The notes: generated by a model from the sequence alone, not told the origin. A stretch of DNA of 43,176 bases from Haloferax elongans ATCC BAA-1513 (GCF_000336755.1 NZ_AOLK01000018.1:7003-50178), one strand, 5' to 3'. Shown: positions 16,199 to 24,840, numbered from the stretch's first letter. Made by a program: numbers and translations.

Positions 16199-17065
16199 CT
16201 ACGACAGTCGGTTGAGTGCGGCGCGACCCGCGACGACGACGCCACCGCCGATGAGCGTCACCAACCCGCCGAAGACGACGATGTACGGCAGCGCGTACGC
16301 GAGTGCGACCACCATGGCTCTGAGGGCGACGAAGACCCCACTGACGGAGTCGAAGAACGCCTGCAAGACAGGCACGTCGTACCACTGGGCGGGGCTCGGC
16401 GGTTCTTCAGACAGGGAGACACGAACCGTCGAGAGCGCAACCCGGTTTTCGAGCGAGGCCTGTTTGGCTTCGAGACGCTCGATTTCCGTCTGAACGTCGG
16501 TGAGTCGCTCTTCGACCGCGAGCACGTCTTCGGTCGTGTTGGCCGACTCGTAGAGGTCGCGAAGTCGGTCGCGCTGCGCGCGGAGGTTCTCCAACCGGGC
16601 TTCGATATCGACCAACTGGTCGGTCACGTCTTGCGAGTTGGTCTCGACGTTCTCGACCTGTCCGAGCGTCTTCGTCTCGGAGATGAACGCCGAGAAGTTC
16701 TCCGAGGGGACGCGAACGACGAGTTCGCCGGACCGGTAGGTCGACCCACCGCGGCGGTTGACCCGCTCGTTCGAATCGCTGACGAACCCGCCGTAGGACT
16801 CGGCAGTGGATTCGACAGCATCGCGCGAGGAGTTGAATTCGTCGACGCTCAACCGAACGCGACCAGTCTTGATGATTTGCCGGTTCTGGATTTGAGCAAG
16901 GTCGTCTCCATCGGACGCCTGTGCCTCTTCGGCAGCGCCACTGCCCGCGTCGAGCGTCACGCTCTCACCGGCTGCAGCGTCGCCGCCACCGCCACTACTC
17001 GCGCCGGTACACCCGGCGAGGACGACGAGGAGGGCGACAGAGAGAAGCTTCAATCTTCTGTCCAT
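16199..17065 (-). CDS. DUF4349 lipoprotein with coiled coil and C-terminal TM
   Basis: A 288-residue envelope protein. It starts MDRRLKLLSVALLVVLAG then Cys, a lipobox at about Cys19, followed by a Gly/Ser-rich linker. The DUF4349 core begins with RQIIKTGRVRLSVDEF and has a beta-rich half (SYGGFVSDSNERVNR, then VRVPSENFSAFI), then a long coiled coil (about 140-205, QLVDIEARLENLRAQRDRL). A C-terminal helix (about 255-280) is hydrophobic, so both ends may be membrane-tethered. ATG 17065 is preferred over an in-frame GTG at 17074 because a TATA-like CATTAACC at 17088-17095 has leaderless spacing to it. Family members are widespread; their role is unknown. Confidence 0.85.
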   Translation of the reverse strand: MDRRLKLLSVALLVVLAGCTGASSGGGGDAAAGESVTLDAGSGAAEEAQASDGDDLAQIQNRQIIKTGRVRLSVDEFNSSRDAVESTAESYGGFVSDSNERVNRRGGSTYRSGELVVRVPSENFSAFISETKTLGQVENVETNSQDVTDQLVDIEARLENLRAQRDRLRDLYESANTTEDVLAVEERLTDVQTEIERLEAKQASLENRVALSTVRVSLSEEPPSPAQWYDVPVLQAFFDSVSGVFVALRAMVVALAYALPYIVVFGGLVTLIGGGVVVAGRAALNRLS

Positions 17066-17087
17066 AGCTGACACTCGCCACGTCGAG

Positions 17088-17095
17088 GGTTAATG
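17088..17095 (-). promoter_or_regulatory. TATA-like element of the DUF4349 gene
   Basis: CATTAACC on the minus strand, 23-30 nt before the ATG at 17065. It supports that start over the nearby GTG. Confidence 0.45.
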
Positions 17096-17173
17096 ATTGG
17101 GTTGACACAAAGGCTGATTTGTGCCTTTCTCGCAGTGTCGGGAGCGGCGAGAACGAACGACGACTTCGGCTTC

Positions 17174-18025
17174 CTACTCGGCGTCGCGCGAAAGGTTGTC
17201 TCGATGGATACGCATCTCGCCGCGGGCGCGCATCGTCCCGTCGACGAGGGCTCCCTCTTCGAGAACGAGGTCATGACAAGAGACGTCGCCGAGGACGCGT
17301 GCGCCTTCTTCGATACGAACTTCTCCGTTTCGCGTCGTCACGTCGCCGTGGATTCGAGTTCCCGAGCCAACGACGACGTCGTCGCGGGCGCGAAGGCTGC
17401 CGAAGACGTTGTTGTCGGACTCGAACTCGATTTCGCGGGCGCGGATGTTCCCGTGGATGCGGCACTCCGACCCGATGAACGCGGGCGTCGAAACCCGCCA
17501 CGCGTCGTCCGAGACGGTCGCGTTTCGCGGGATGACAAGCGGGTCTTTGGGTGACTCGCCGCTCAGCGACTCCGCGAGTTCGCCCGCAGCGTCCTCCTCG
17601 CCGAGTCGAAGCAGTTGCGAGAGGATGATGAAATAAAAGACGAGCGTCGGCACGGGGTTGCGGATGACAATCCAGCCGTTTGCCTCGAATCCCTCTTCGA
17701 TATCTACGTCGTCGCCGATGTCGAGGTCGCCCGAGACCATGAGCCGACCGGCGATATGGACGCGCTCGCCGAGGTAGGCGTCCTTACCGACGAGGACGTT
17801 TCCGGACACGTCACTCATGAGGTCGAGACGGCAGTCGCCTTCCGCCTCGATGTCGCCGCCAAACGAGACGCGCTCGCCGGCTACGACGTTCCGTCCGCGA
17901 ACGCCGAACTCGACGGTGCTCTGGCCGCCGACGACCACGTCGCCGTCGGTTACGAGGTCGTGTTCCTCGACCGTCGTCCCGTCGGGGACTTCGAGCGCCT
18001 CGAGTGGGTCTGTGCCCAGTGACAC
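17174..18025 (-). CDS. Bactofilin-like (polymer-forming cytoskeletal, DUF583-type) protein
   Basis: About 283 residues of short beta repeats typical of right-handed beta-helix bactofilins (GDVVVGGQ, GNVLVGKDAYLG, GDLDIGDDVDIEE, GSLRARDDVVVGSGTRIHGD). The helix is interrupted in the middle by a hydrophobic segment (about residues 125-140, PTLVFYFIILSQLL) and a charged linker. In bacteria bactofilins polymerise into cytoskeletal filaments. Haloarchaeal relatives (halofilins) are linked to cell shape, and I think this is of that kind, though the exact member is uncertain. A GTG at 18025 is favoured because TTTATTATC at 18048-18056 has leaderless spacing to it. An earlier GTG at 18040 would add five residues. 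Confidence 0.8.
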   Translation of the reverse strand: MSLGTDPLEALEVPDGTTVEEHDLVTDGDVVVGGQSTVEFGVRGRNVVAGERVSFGGDIEAEGDCRLDLMSDVSGNVLVGKDAYLGERVHIAGRLMVSGDLDIGDDVDIEEGFEANGWIVIRNPVPTLVFYFIILSQLLRLGEEDAAGELAESLSGESPKDPLVIPRNATVSDDAWRVSTPAFIGSECRIHGNIRAREIEFESDNNVFGSLRARDDVVVGSGTRIHGDVTTRNGEVRIEEGARVLGDVSCHDLVLEEGALVDGTMRARGEMRIHRDNLSRDAE

Positions 18026-18047
18026 GCTCCGAACCACCACCTCGGCG

Positions 18048-18056
18048 ATAATAAAC
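18048..18056 (-). promoter_or_regulatory. TATA box of the bactofilin-like gene
   Basis: TTTATTATC on the minus strand, 23-31 nt before the GTG at 18025. It decides between alternative GTG starts. Confidence 0.5.
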
Positions 18057-18117
18057 CGTCCGCAAGACGGGTGTCTGACGTGACGCTGGCTTGTGATTTC
18101 GAGGGCGACGGCGTGCG

Positions 18118-18126
18118 TTTAAATAG
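18118..18126 (+). promoter_or_regulatory. TATA box of the DUF5800 gene
   Basis: TTTAAATAG, 22-30 nt before the ATG at 18148. It is a strong haloarchaeal TATA box with leaderless spacing. Confidence 0.65.
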
Positions 18127-18147
18127 CCGTGGCGTCGATGGACAGCT

Positions 18148-18351
18148 ATGACGGTTCTTTCCTTCGACGAAGACGGCGTCGACGTTGTCTACGACGGCAC
18201 GGAGTTCCGCCTCGAAAAGGCGCTCATTGAGGAGGCTATCGGGAAATCGTACCCTGACGTGACCGACCACGAAGTGCTGAAAATCGTCGAAAAGCAGCCC
18301 TCCCTCAACGGGGAACCGCGTCGCGTCCGCGACATTCTGAAGTCGTCGTAA
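18148..18351 (+). CDS. DUF5800-family small protein
   Basis: A 67-residue protein beginning MTVLSFDEDGVDVVYDGTEF and ending with a helix (RRVRDILKSS). It matches my recollection of the haloarchaeal DUF5800 family, whose function is unknown. It is soluble, has no cysteines and is strongly acidic. A strong TATA box at 18118-18126 supports the start and independent expression. It is divergent from the bactofilin-like gene and convergent with the next membrane protein gene. Confidence 0.85.
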   Translation: MTVLSFDEDGVDVVYDGTEFRLEKALIEEAIGKSYPDVTDHEVLKIVEKQPSLNGEPRRVRDILKSS

Positions 18352-18400
18352 ACCTCCGCGACTCCGCAACTGGAAGTCGTCGCCCGCAACGACCCCGCAA

Positions 18401-19201
18401 CTACTCGGACGCGACTGCCGACGGGGTCGCACCCGCGTTCACGTCGTGCGGGCGTCCGCCACCCAACAGATAGCCGAGTGCAAACAGTGGGACGCCGGGA
18501 ACGAGCGACGCGAGCGGACCGAGCGAGGTTCCATCGAGGACGGACGCGAACTGCGCGGCGAGCAACACGAAAACAGCACCACCGACCGCGAGCGGCCAGT
18601 CGCGCTTCCGCGCAGCGACGCCGACGACGGCGAACCCGGTCGCAGCCGGAACCACTGGGAGGTCGGCACCGCCCGAGAACGTCACCATCGAACTGAAGAG
18701 TGTGACGGCGACATCGACGGCGAGCGCCACGCCCGGAATCGTCATCGAGGCAGTGATAGAAAGCGGTTTGAGTGCCCCGTTTCGGAGTGCTGCGACGCCG
18801 ATACCGAGAACGCCCAGCGAGAGGAATACGGCTGTGAGTTGCGGGAGCGCCCCGAGAAGCGTCATGTTCTCGTCGGCGACCTGGAAGACGCGGTAGGTTT
18901 CGCCATCGACGCGGACGGCCCCCGAAAGCGATTCGAGGGCATCGGTTACTTCGTCTTGGTCGTCTCTGTGGACGGTGACAGAGCCGTCTTCGACGCCAGT
19001 TCGGACTGCTTCAGCCGCTTCCGGTGGGAGGTCGTCCAACGTCTCGACCTCGGCGTTCGGCGTCGAGTCGGCCGGTTCGAACATCACGCTGACGGTGTGC
19101 TGGCCGAGGTGCGAGTCGTACGCCCACCCATAGGAGGCGACGGTTCCGAGTGTTCCAATCAGGAGGAGAAACACGAGGAGGGCACGTGATTGCGAAGACA
19201 C
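18401..19201 (-). CDS. Multi-pass membrane protein of unknown function
   Basis: A 266-residue protein with an N-terminal hydrophobic segment (8-25), an extracellular-looking domain of about 95 residues (30-120, rich in Asp/Glu, with VETLDDLPPEAAEAVRTGVED), then about five hydrophobic segments (about 115-255), ending in a short polar tail. This resembles haloarchaeal proteins called only hypothetical. The start is GTG at 19201. A TATA-like ACTTATCG near 19228-19235 lies at leaderless distance. It is on the same strand as the DUF3179 gene, 100 nt away. Function is not inferable. Confidence 0.72.
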   Translation of the reverse strand: MSSQSRALLVFLLLIGTLGTVASYGWAYDSHLGQHTVSVMFEPADSTPNAEVETLDDLPPEAAEAVRTGVEDGSVTVHRDDQDEVTDALESLSGAVRVDGETYRVFQVADENMTLLGALPQLTAVFLSLGVLGIGVAALRNGALKPLSITASMTIPGVALAVDVAVTLFSSMVTFSGGADLPVVPAATGFAVVGVAARKRDWPLAVGGAVFVLLAAQFASVLDGTSLGPLASLVPGVPLFALGYLLGGGRPHDVNAGATPSAVASE

Positions 19202-19301
19202 TGTAGCGCAGAGGTCGCAGGTGCTGCGATAAGTCTCTTGTCAAACAGTGCCACTCAGTAGAGTCCGTCACCGGAGCGCCGGAAACGAAGCCCCACGGGG
19301 T

Positions 19302-20450
19302 CTATCGCCCGTAAATCTCCGTCTCCGGGTTGAAGTCGGCCCACGCGAACCAGAACATCGGTGAGCGGTCGTTCGCGCGCGTCAGCGTGGTCCCTTCGTG
19401 TGGGCCGTCGAGTGCGCGCCCGGTGACGAGGTCCCACTTCGACCCGGCCGCTTCGAGGTCGCCGCCGTCGCGCTCGAACTCGACGACTTCGCCATCGACC
19501 CGGCGGACGTAGGCGACGAGTGTCCCGTCTTTCGACGACGCGACGACGACCGGAAGCCCGCCGACCTCGTCGTTGACGACGCCCTCGTCGTTGACAGTCG
19601 AGAGCGTGTACGCCCGCGCGACACCGCCGGACGTGATGCCGATGACAGAGGTTTTCGGGTGGAGTCGCTCGTCGACTTCCTCGTTGAATCCGATGCCGAT
19701 AGCGCCGGACTGCTGGTAGCCTCTGTAGGGGTTGACGCCGTACCGGCGGGTCTGTCGTCCTTTAATCGTCCCGGAGACCGGTGGCGGTACCAGTACCTCT
19801 GTCTCTGGATGCGACGCTTTCCACTCGCCCCACGTCGAAATAGTCGAAGGGATAAGCGAGAGCGTGTCGCCGGTCAGTTCACCACGGATGGCGGTGGCGA
19901 GCACCTGACTCCACAGCGACTCTGTGCGGTCGTCGTACATCACGAGGTCGGACATCCAGAGGAATCCCGAGACGCCGAAGTACGTCGGTTCGCCCTGCAC
20001 GAGTCTGTCGGCGGTGACGGCGCTCCCGCAGAGTGGGCAGTAGGTGACGACGACAGGCCGACCGTCGAACGTGTCGTTGACGATTTCGTGCCAGTTCAGG
20101 ATGGCGAGTGGGTACGCCCGGGCGATACCGTCGATTTCGACGCCGACGACCTCAAAGGAGTCTTCGAGGGTGACGTTCACCTCGTCGAATCCGGTCCAGT
20201 CGTCGGAGAAGACAGGCGCGGTGATAGCCGGGATGGCGTCTTTTGGTGCCCCGCGCCGGAGTTCGTCTTTCGGAATCGGGAGGTCGAACGCCGACGCTCG
20301 CGACGGAGTCGTCGTGCCGCCGGCTGTCGAGCCTCCAGCGTCGTCTGTGTCCCCCCGTGTGTTTCCGTCCGCCGTGGGTGGGCCACCCTCCAGACAGCCG
20401 GAAAGCGCACTGACACCCCCGAGTGCGACGAGGAAGCGGCGTCGGTCCAT
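19302..20450 (-). CDS. DUF3179 Tat lipoprotein
   Basis: A 382-residue secreted lipoprotein. The N-terminus MDRRRFLVALGGVSALSGC gives a Tat motif and a lipobox Cys at 19. A Thr/Gly/Asp-rich linker follows to about residue 50. The DUF3179 domain follows, with VVVTYCPLCGSAV (a CxxC), SGFLWMSDLVMYDD, ESLWSQ and DTLSLIPSTISTWGEW as its typical motifs. Many archaea and bacteria carry this family and its function is unknown. The upstream frame extension is rejected because ATG 20450 starts exactly at the signal peptide. The gene ends 100 nt before the next same-strand gene. Confidence 0.88.
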   Translation of the reverse strand: MDRRRFLVALGGVSALSGCLEGGPPTADGNTRGDTDDAGGSTAGGTTTPSRASAFDLPIPKDELRRGAPKDAIPAITAPVFSDDWTGFDEVNVTLEDSFEVVGVEIDGIARAYPLAILNWHEIVNDTFDGRPVVVTYCPLCGSAVTADRLVQGEPTYFGVSGFLWMSDLVMYDDRTESLWSQVLATAIRGELTGDTLSLIPSTISTWGEWKASHPETEVLVPPPVSGTIKGRQTRRYGVNPYRGYQQSGAIGIGFNEEVDERLHPKTSVIGITSGGVARAYTLSTVNDEGVVNDEVGGLPVVVASSKDGTLVAYVRRVDGEVVEFERDGGDLEAAGSKWDLVTGRALDGPHEGTTLTRANDRSPMFWFAWADFNPETEIYGR

Positions 20451-20552
20451 AGCAGTGATTCGTTCGACCGACGCATGAACTCCATGCGGTCTGGTGGCGT
20501 GGTGCACGACCGGTGCCGGAAGTGTACAATCCCGGTTTCGTGTGACAGTCGC

Positions 20553-21239
20553 CTACCAGCGCGCGCGCTCTTCGAGGCAGACTTTCACGATGGACTTCGC
20601 GATGGCAGCGCCGCCAGCGAAGGGGTCAAGTTTAGTCTCGCCCGCGCGCTCGCGGTACGGGATGGGAACTTCTGCGATTTTGTACCCGCGCATCGCGGGG
20701 CGGATAAGCAGTTCGGCCGACAGGCCCGTGTTCTCCGTCCAGTCGATGTCGTGGAGGAGTTCGCGTCGGTAGGCTCGCATCCCCGTGGTCGTGTCGTGGA
20801 CGGTCGCGCCCATCAGGGAACTCGCTATCCGGGCGAACGCCTTGTTTCCGAAGCGGTTGAGCGTCGGCATCGTCTCGGCCCCCTTCGAGATTCGGTCGCC
20901 GGAGACGACATCGTATCCATCGTTGATGAGGTCGAGGAACTTCGGGAGGTACTCCATTGGATAGGTGTCGTCGCAGTCGGTGGTGACGACGACCGGACGG
21001 TCGGGCGTGAGGACGGCTTCCTCGACCGCGACACCGTAGCCCTGTGGCTCCTGTTCGATAACTCGTGCGCCCATCTTCCGGGCAATCTCGGGCGTTCGGT
21101 CGTCAGAACCGTCGATACAGACGACTTCGGCCCGACCGTCGGTGATGCGGTCGATATCTGCGATGACAGACCCGATAGCCTGCTCCTCGTTGTAGGTGCC
21201 CATTACGACCGCGAGGTCGTCGAACGTGTACGAACTCAT
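20553..21239 (-). CDS. Family 2 glycosyltransferase (dolichol-phosphate-sugar synthase-like)
   Basis: A 228-residue soluble GT-A glycosyltransferase. It starts with VVMGTYNEEQAIGSVIADI and has VVCIDGSDDRTPEIA, then the metal-binding TTDCDDTYPMEYL (DxD-like), then the FGNKAFARIASSLMG helix and TTGMRAYRREL. These are the features of DPM1/DPG synthase-like enzymes that transfer a sugar from a nucleotide donor to a lipid or glycan acceptor. It lacks the C-terminal membrane helices of many lipid-linked versions. The sugar and acceptor are unknown. Surface glycan or N-glycosylation work is plausible in a haloarchaeon but unproven. Confidence 0.88.
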   Translation of the reverse strand: MSSYTFDDLAVVMGTYNEEQAIGSVIADIDRITDGRAEVVCIDGSDDRTPEIARKMGARVIEQEPQGYGVAVEEAVLTPDRPVVVTTDCDDTYPMEYLPKFLDLINDGYDVVSGDRISKGAETMPTLNRFGNKAFARIASSLMGATVHDTTTGMRAYRRELLHDIDWTENTGLSAELLIRPAMRGYKIAEVPIPYRERAGETKLDPFAGGAAIAKSIVKVCLEERARW

Positions 21240-21314
21240 TGCGCGGGGTTGTCGACCGCTGCCCTTGAGCTTTTAGGTTTGCCAAAAACAGTGCCAATTC
21301 GCCGAAATGAAGCC

Positions 21315-21644
21315 TTAGCCCAGGCCGCGCGTGTCGGGTTCGTCTTCGAGTTGTCTGGCGTGTTCGATAAGCACGTCCATGAGTCGAGTCGCCGATTCCT
21401 CGACCTCGTCGAGGCCGTCGGTGGACTGTCCACTCACACGAACAGAGAGTTCGTACAGTTCGAGTTCGACGTGCGGAACTGTCTCGTCACCGCGTGCGTG
21501 GTCTGGTCCCTCCCCTGCGGCGGCCTGCTGGCCGTTTTCGAGATGCTCAGCATCAGCGGTCGAATCTTCCACCTCGTCGTCAGTCGGTTCGTCCATCTCA
21601 CCCTCAAGCGTCGCGTCGGCATCGGCCTCGGAGTCGTCGGCCAT
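21315..21644 (-). CDS. Small acidic protein of unknown function
   Basis: A 109-residue protein. The first 55 residues are low-complexity Asp/Glu/Ala. The last 50 are likely a strand-helix domain (VELELYELSVRVSGQ, then LDEVEESATRLMDVLIEHARQ). I do not recognise it beyond a probable haloarchaeal conserved protein. It lies between the DEDD exonuclease gene and the GT2 gene on the same strand, with gaps of 51 and 75 nt, so it may be part of a run of co-transcribed genes. Confidence 0.65.
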   Translation of the reverse strand: MADDSEADADATLEGEMDEPTDDEVEDSTADAEHLENGQQAAAGEGPDHARGDETVPHVELELYELSVRVSGQSTDGLDEVEESATRLMDVLIEHARQLEDEPDTRGLG

Positions 21645-21695
21645 GTGCGGCGCGTCGCTTTCGGGGGTGAAAAAGAAGGTGGTTCCGTCGTCGAT

Positions 21696-22451
21696 TCAAG
21701 CGAAGTCAGCGTCGAGGCCGTCACAGACTCGGTCGTGCAGGCTGCCGGTCACAGTCTCCATGAGGCGTTCCAGATTTACGGTGTCTTCGCGGTTGTACGA
21801 TACGAGCGTGTCGAGGGCGTCGTCGTCGCCGCGTTCGTACTCGCGCCAGAGGCGAACCGCATCGCGGCCAGAGATATCCGGGCGGTCCCGGTCGATGCCG
21901 ACGTCCTGCTCGATTTGCTTCAGCCCACCAGTCAAGTCGAGTTTCTTGCAGGGATACATGAGGTCGACGTGCGGAACGTCGATATCGAGGTCGAACGACG
22001 TTTCGAGAAACGGAATGTCGAATCTTGCCCCGTTGAACGTCGCGACGAGTTTTGCGTCCACGAACTGCTCTCGGAGCGCATCAGCAGTCAAGTCCTCGCC
22101 ACTGACGAGCGTCGTCGTCTCGCCCCCTTGGTAGAACGAGACCGTCGTTACTTGGTCGCGCTCGGGCGACAGGCCTGTCGTCTCGATGTCGAAATAACAC
22201 GTCTCGTCGCGGAAGTTCTCGTAGAGACGCCAGCGCTCGCCCGACGGAAACGAGTCGTCGAAGAACCGCGAGTTCCCGTCGTCAAGGTGCTCGGCGGCCT
22301 CGGCAACGTACGACTCGATTCGGTCGGCCGTCTTCTCGCCGACGAATGAGGGGTCAAACTCGTTCCAGTGAGTAACGCCCGACGACCACAGATTTCGCTC
22401 CGTCTGCGGACCCACACCGCGAACGGGAATGAAACTGTTCTCGATTCGCAT
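21696..22451 (-). CDS. DEDD exonuclease-like protein with N-terminal helix-hairpin-helix
   Basis: A 251-residue protein. Residues 5-60 resemble a helix-hairpin-helix DNA-binding segment (IPVRGVGPQTERNLWSSG). Residues 84-235 form an RNase H-like 3'-5' exonuclease domain. Exo I is YFDIETTGL with Asp88 and Glu90, Exo II ATFNGARFDIPF with Asp145, and Exo III SYNREDTVNL with Asp223. This is the layout of YprB-type exonucleases. A cytoplasmic nucleic-acid processing role is likely. The substrate is not known. ATG 22451 is chosen because it starts directly before the conserved N-terminus, and the upstream extension looks random. Confidence 0.87.
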   Translation of the reverse strand: MRIENSFIPVRGVGPQTERNLWSSGVTHWNEFDPSFVGEKTADRIESYVAEAAEHLDDGNSRFFDDSFPSGERWRLYENFRDETCYFDIETTGLSPERDQVTTVSFYQGGETTTLVSGEDLTADALREQFVDAKLVATFNGARFDIPFLETSFDLDIDVPHVDLMYPCKKLDLTGGLKQIEQDVGIDRDRPDISGRDAVRLWREYERGDDDALDTLVSYNREDTVNLERLMETVTGSLHDRVCDGLDADFA

Positions 22452-22574
22452 ATACAGAGGTGGAGGCGGTGGCAACCCTAAATCCGTCGTCGTGGGGGAG
22501 TGTCGGTTTCGACACATGTGTCGGCGAGGGCCGCCGCCGTCGGCGTTTTACCCACACAGCACGAACGCAGGGAC

Positions 22575-23279
22575 ATGTGTGGCCGGTATACGCTCTTTAC
22601 GTCGCCCGAGGACCTCCGCGAACGATTCGGGGCGACCGCAACGCGGCCGATGGAACCCCGGTACAACTGCGCGCCCGGTCAAGAACTCCCCGTGGTGACG
22701 AACGACGCCCCCGACGAGTTTCACTTCCTGAAGTGGGGCCTCGTTCCGTCGTGGGCCGACAGCGCGAGCGTCGGCAACGACCGCATCAACGCCCGCGCCG
22801 AGACGGTCGACCGAAAGCGGAGTTTCGCCGACGCGTACGAGTCGCGCCGCTGTCTCGTGCCCACCGACGGGTTCTACGAGTGGGTCGACCGCGACGGTTC
22901 CAAACAACCGTATCGCGTCGCCTTCGAGGACGACCGCCCGTTTGCGATGGCTGGCCTGTGGGAGCGGTGGACGCCGGAGACGAAGCAGACGGGACTCGGT
23001 GATTTCGGGGAGATCGGCCCATCCCGCGAGCAAGAACCGCTGGAGACGTTCACCGTCATCACGACCGAGCCAAACGACCTCATCTCCGACCTCCACAACC
23101 GCATGGCTGTCGTCCTCGCACCCGAAGAAGAAGAGACGTGGCTCCACGGCGACATCAACGAGGTCGAGCCGTTGCTCGATACGTATCCCGGCGACGAGAT
23201 GACTGCCTATCCCGTCTCGACGCGGGTGAACAGCCCTGCAAACGACGGCCGAGACCTCATCGAACCAGTCGACGTGTGA
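22575..23279 (+). CDS. SRAP-domain protein (HMCES/YedK family)
   Basis: A 234-residue SRAP protein. Family members crosslink to abasic sites in single-stranded DNA through the N-terminal Cys after Met removal. Visible are MCGRYTL with Cys2 as nucleophile, RINARAET with Asn72, TDGFYEW with Glu102 and SDLHNRMAVV with His174. All active-site residues appear intact. ATG 22575 is the true start because Cys must be residue 2. A TTTTA element lies about 25-30 nt upstream. The gene would protect replication forks from abasic-site damage in the cytoplasm. Confidence 0.94.
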   Translation: MCGRYTLFTSPEDLRERFGATATRPMEPRYNCAPGQELPVVTNDAPDEFHFLKWGLVPSWADSASVGNDRINARAETVDRKRSFADAYESRRCLVPTDGFYEWVDRDGSKQPYRVAFEDDRPFAMAGLWERWTPETKQTGLGDFGEIGPSREQEPLETFTVITTEPNDLISDLHNRMAVVLAPEEEETWLHGDINEVEPLLDTYPGDEMTAYPVSTRVNSPANDGRDLIEPVDV

Positions 23280-23433
23280 AACCGGGAGACGCGAGCAGAA
23301 ATAGAATTTCGACCCACCGGGATTCGAGACAAACGACAATCTGGGATGGTCGTCGTCTAAATCAGCTTAATCAACACAATCAGCCGTATCACGGACTATA
23401 CCCAAGCGTCTCTCGCTCGACTAGGAAGACGCG

Positions 23434-23661
23434 ATGGGGGATAGAAATCACTTGCACGTGTGTCGACATTGTGGGGTCGTCCACGGGACCGCGTCTTCGA
23501 CACCACCGGAAGAGTGTCTCGTCTGCGAGTCGGGGAGCTTCAGCGAATACACGCTGAACGACCTCCTACGCGAACGAGAGCCTGTCGAGCCGCAACTGCC
23601 GACGCCGGAAGGAAGCCAGACAGAACACACCTCGCGGCCCGGCATTCGAGTGCGCGAATAG
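23434..23661 (+). CDS. Small zinc-ribbon/rubredoxin-like protein (DUF7130-type)
   Basis: A 75-residue protein with HVCRHCGVVHG and ECLVCESGSF, two CxxC knuckles that would form a zinc ribbon or rubredoxin-like metal site. The C-terminal 30 residues are polar and likely flexible. It resembles haloarchaeal DUF7130 rubredoxin-like proteins. The start ATG 23434 is the first codon before the ribbon. A TATA-like GACTATACCC at about 23394-23403 is upstream. Function is unknown; redox or nucleic-acid binding are both possible. Confidence 0.75.
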   Translation: MGDRNHLHVCRHCGVVHGTASSTPPEECLVCESGSFSEYTLNDLLREREPVEPQLPTPEGSQTEHTSRPGIRVRE

Positions 23662-23766
23662 CCGAGCACGCGAGCGACCGGTCATTTTTGCACCCGAAAC
23701 AGAATCCCTCGCTGTAACAGCCACTATACTTTTCCCAGATGTTGACAATTATATTTCAATATCGGG

Positions 23767-24534
23767 ATGACACACTGGACAGAGCAGCTCTTTATCGAGA
23801 ACGCAGAGACGTTCGGTGAGATACTCGAACGACGATTCGAACAGGCATCGGAGGAAGTCGAACAGCTTCTCCGACTCGTCGAAGACCAGCGAGGAGTGCG
23901 CCCGGAGCGAACCCTGGACGTCGCCTGTGGCGTCGGAAGACACGTCTTGGCACTCGCCGAGGAGGGGTGCAACGCCGAGGGGCTGGATTTCTCCCCGGAG
24001 TTTATTCGGGAAGCCCAAGAGCGAGCCAGTGACGAAGAGCTCACCGGACAGGCCGAGTTCCACGTCCACGACATGCGGGAGTTAGAGGAGTTCGAGGGGC
24101 CGTTCGACCTCGTCACTATCATTTGGAACTCCCTCGGGTACTACGACAAACAGACCGACGTTGAGATGCTGTCAGAGATACAGCGTCTTCTCTCGGAAGA
24201 CGGCGTGTTAGCAATCGAGACGAGCAACAAGGAGTTCTACGTGCGCGACTTCGAGGCCTCGAACGTCCAAGAAGTGGGCGACAAACTCCACGCCGAACGA
24301 AAGCACTTCGACGTGGAGACGGGGCGATTCGAGACCACAGTCAACGTGTTCGAGTCCGAGGGCTCCGAGTACGACTATCTCGACACGATAGAATTCCAGC
24401 CACGACTGTACGCGCCCGTCGAACTCCGGGAGATGTGTGAACGAGCCGGATTCGAAGATATCTCGCTGTTCGGTGGGTTCGCTGGCAGAGACGTGTCACT
24501 CGATTCCCCGCGCGTCGTCGTGCTTGCCGAGTGA
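23767..24534 (+). CDS. Class I SAM-dependent methyltransferase
   Basis: A 255-residue Rossmann-fold methyltransferase. An N-terminal helical part (WTEQLFIENAETFGEILERRF) precedes motif I LDVACGVGRHVLALA (about residues 56-70), then the acidic LDFSPEF, a post-I segment VHDMREL and motif IV VTIIWNSLGYY. It methylates an unknown small molecule or macromolecule. It starts what looks like an accessory stretch. The upstream DNA is AT-rich, with a TATA-like ACTATACTTT at about 23723-23732. It has no obvious operon partner. Confidence 0.85.
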   Translation: MTHWTEQLFIENAETFGEILERRFEQASEEVEQLLRLVEDQRGVRPERTLDVACGVGRHVLALAEEGCNAEGLDFSPEFIREAQERASDEELTGQAEFHVHDMRELEEFEGPFDLVTIIWNSLGYYDKQTDVEMLSEIQRLLSEDGVLAIETSNKEFYVRDFEASNVQEVGDKLHAERKHFDVETGRFETTVNVFESEGSEYDYLDTIEFQPRLYAPVELREMCERAGFEDISLFGGFAGRDVSLDSPRVVVLAE

Positions 24535-24840
24535 GACTCACCAACAGATTCGTTTCGGGCCACATCTCAGTACCACCAGTTGTGTATAGCAGCATGTGAT
24601 TTACGAGTTTGGCACCGAACGGTGTCGAACAGGGCGAAGAGACACCAGAGAGTACCGAATACCCACGAAAACACCACTCTTAGCGAGTTTTGGCGAGAGT
24701 TCACACTGTTGAGACTGAACTACTCCGGCTGGTCGGAGCAACACGCGGCAAACTACTTCACCACTGGTAGTCCTGCGCGCCACACGGCGCTCTGAAGGAC
24801 AATTACACCGTTCCCATCGAACTCTTATCGAAGGGACTCA

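Noticed and set aside
19398..22349. A very long plus-strand open frame of about 980 codons.
   Set aside because: It runs antisense through DUF3179, GT2, the small acidic protein and the DEDD exonuclease. High GC removes stops on the opposite strand, and the translation has no recognisable domain.
24580..24795. A 71-codon plus-strand frame.
   Set aside because: No family, no promoter at proper spacing and unusual composition.
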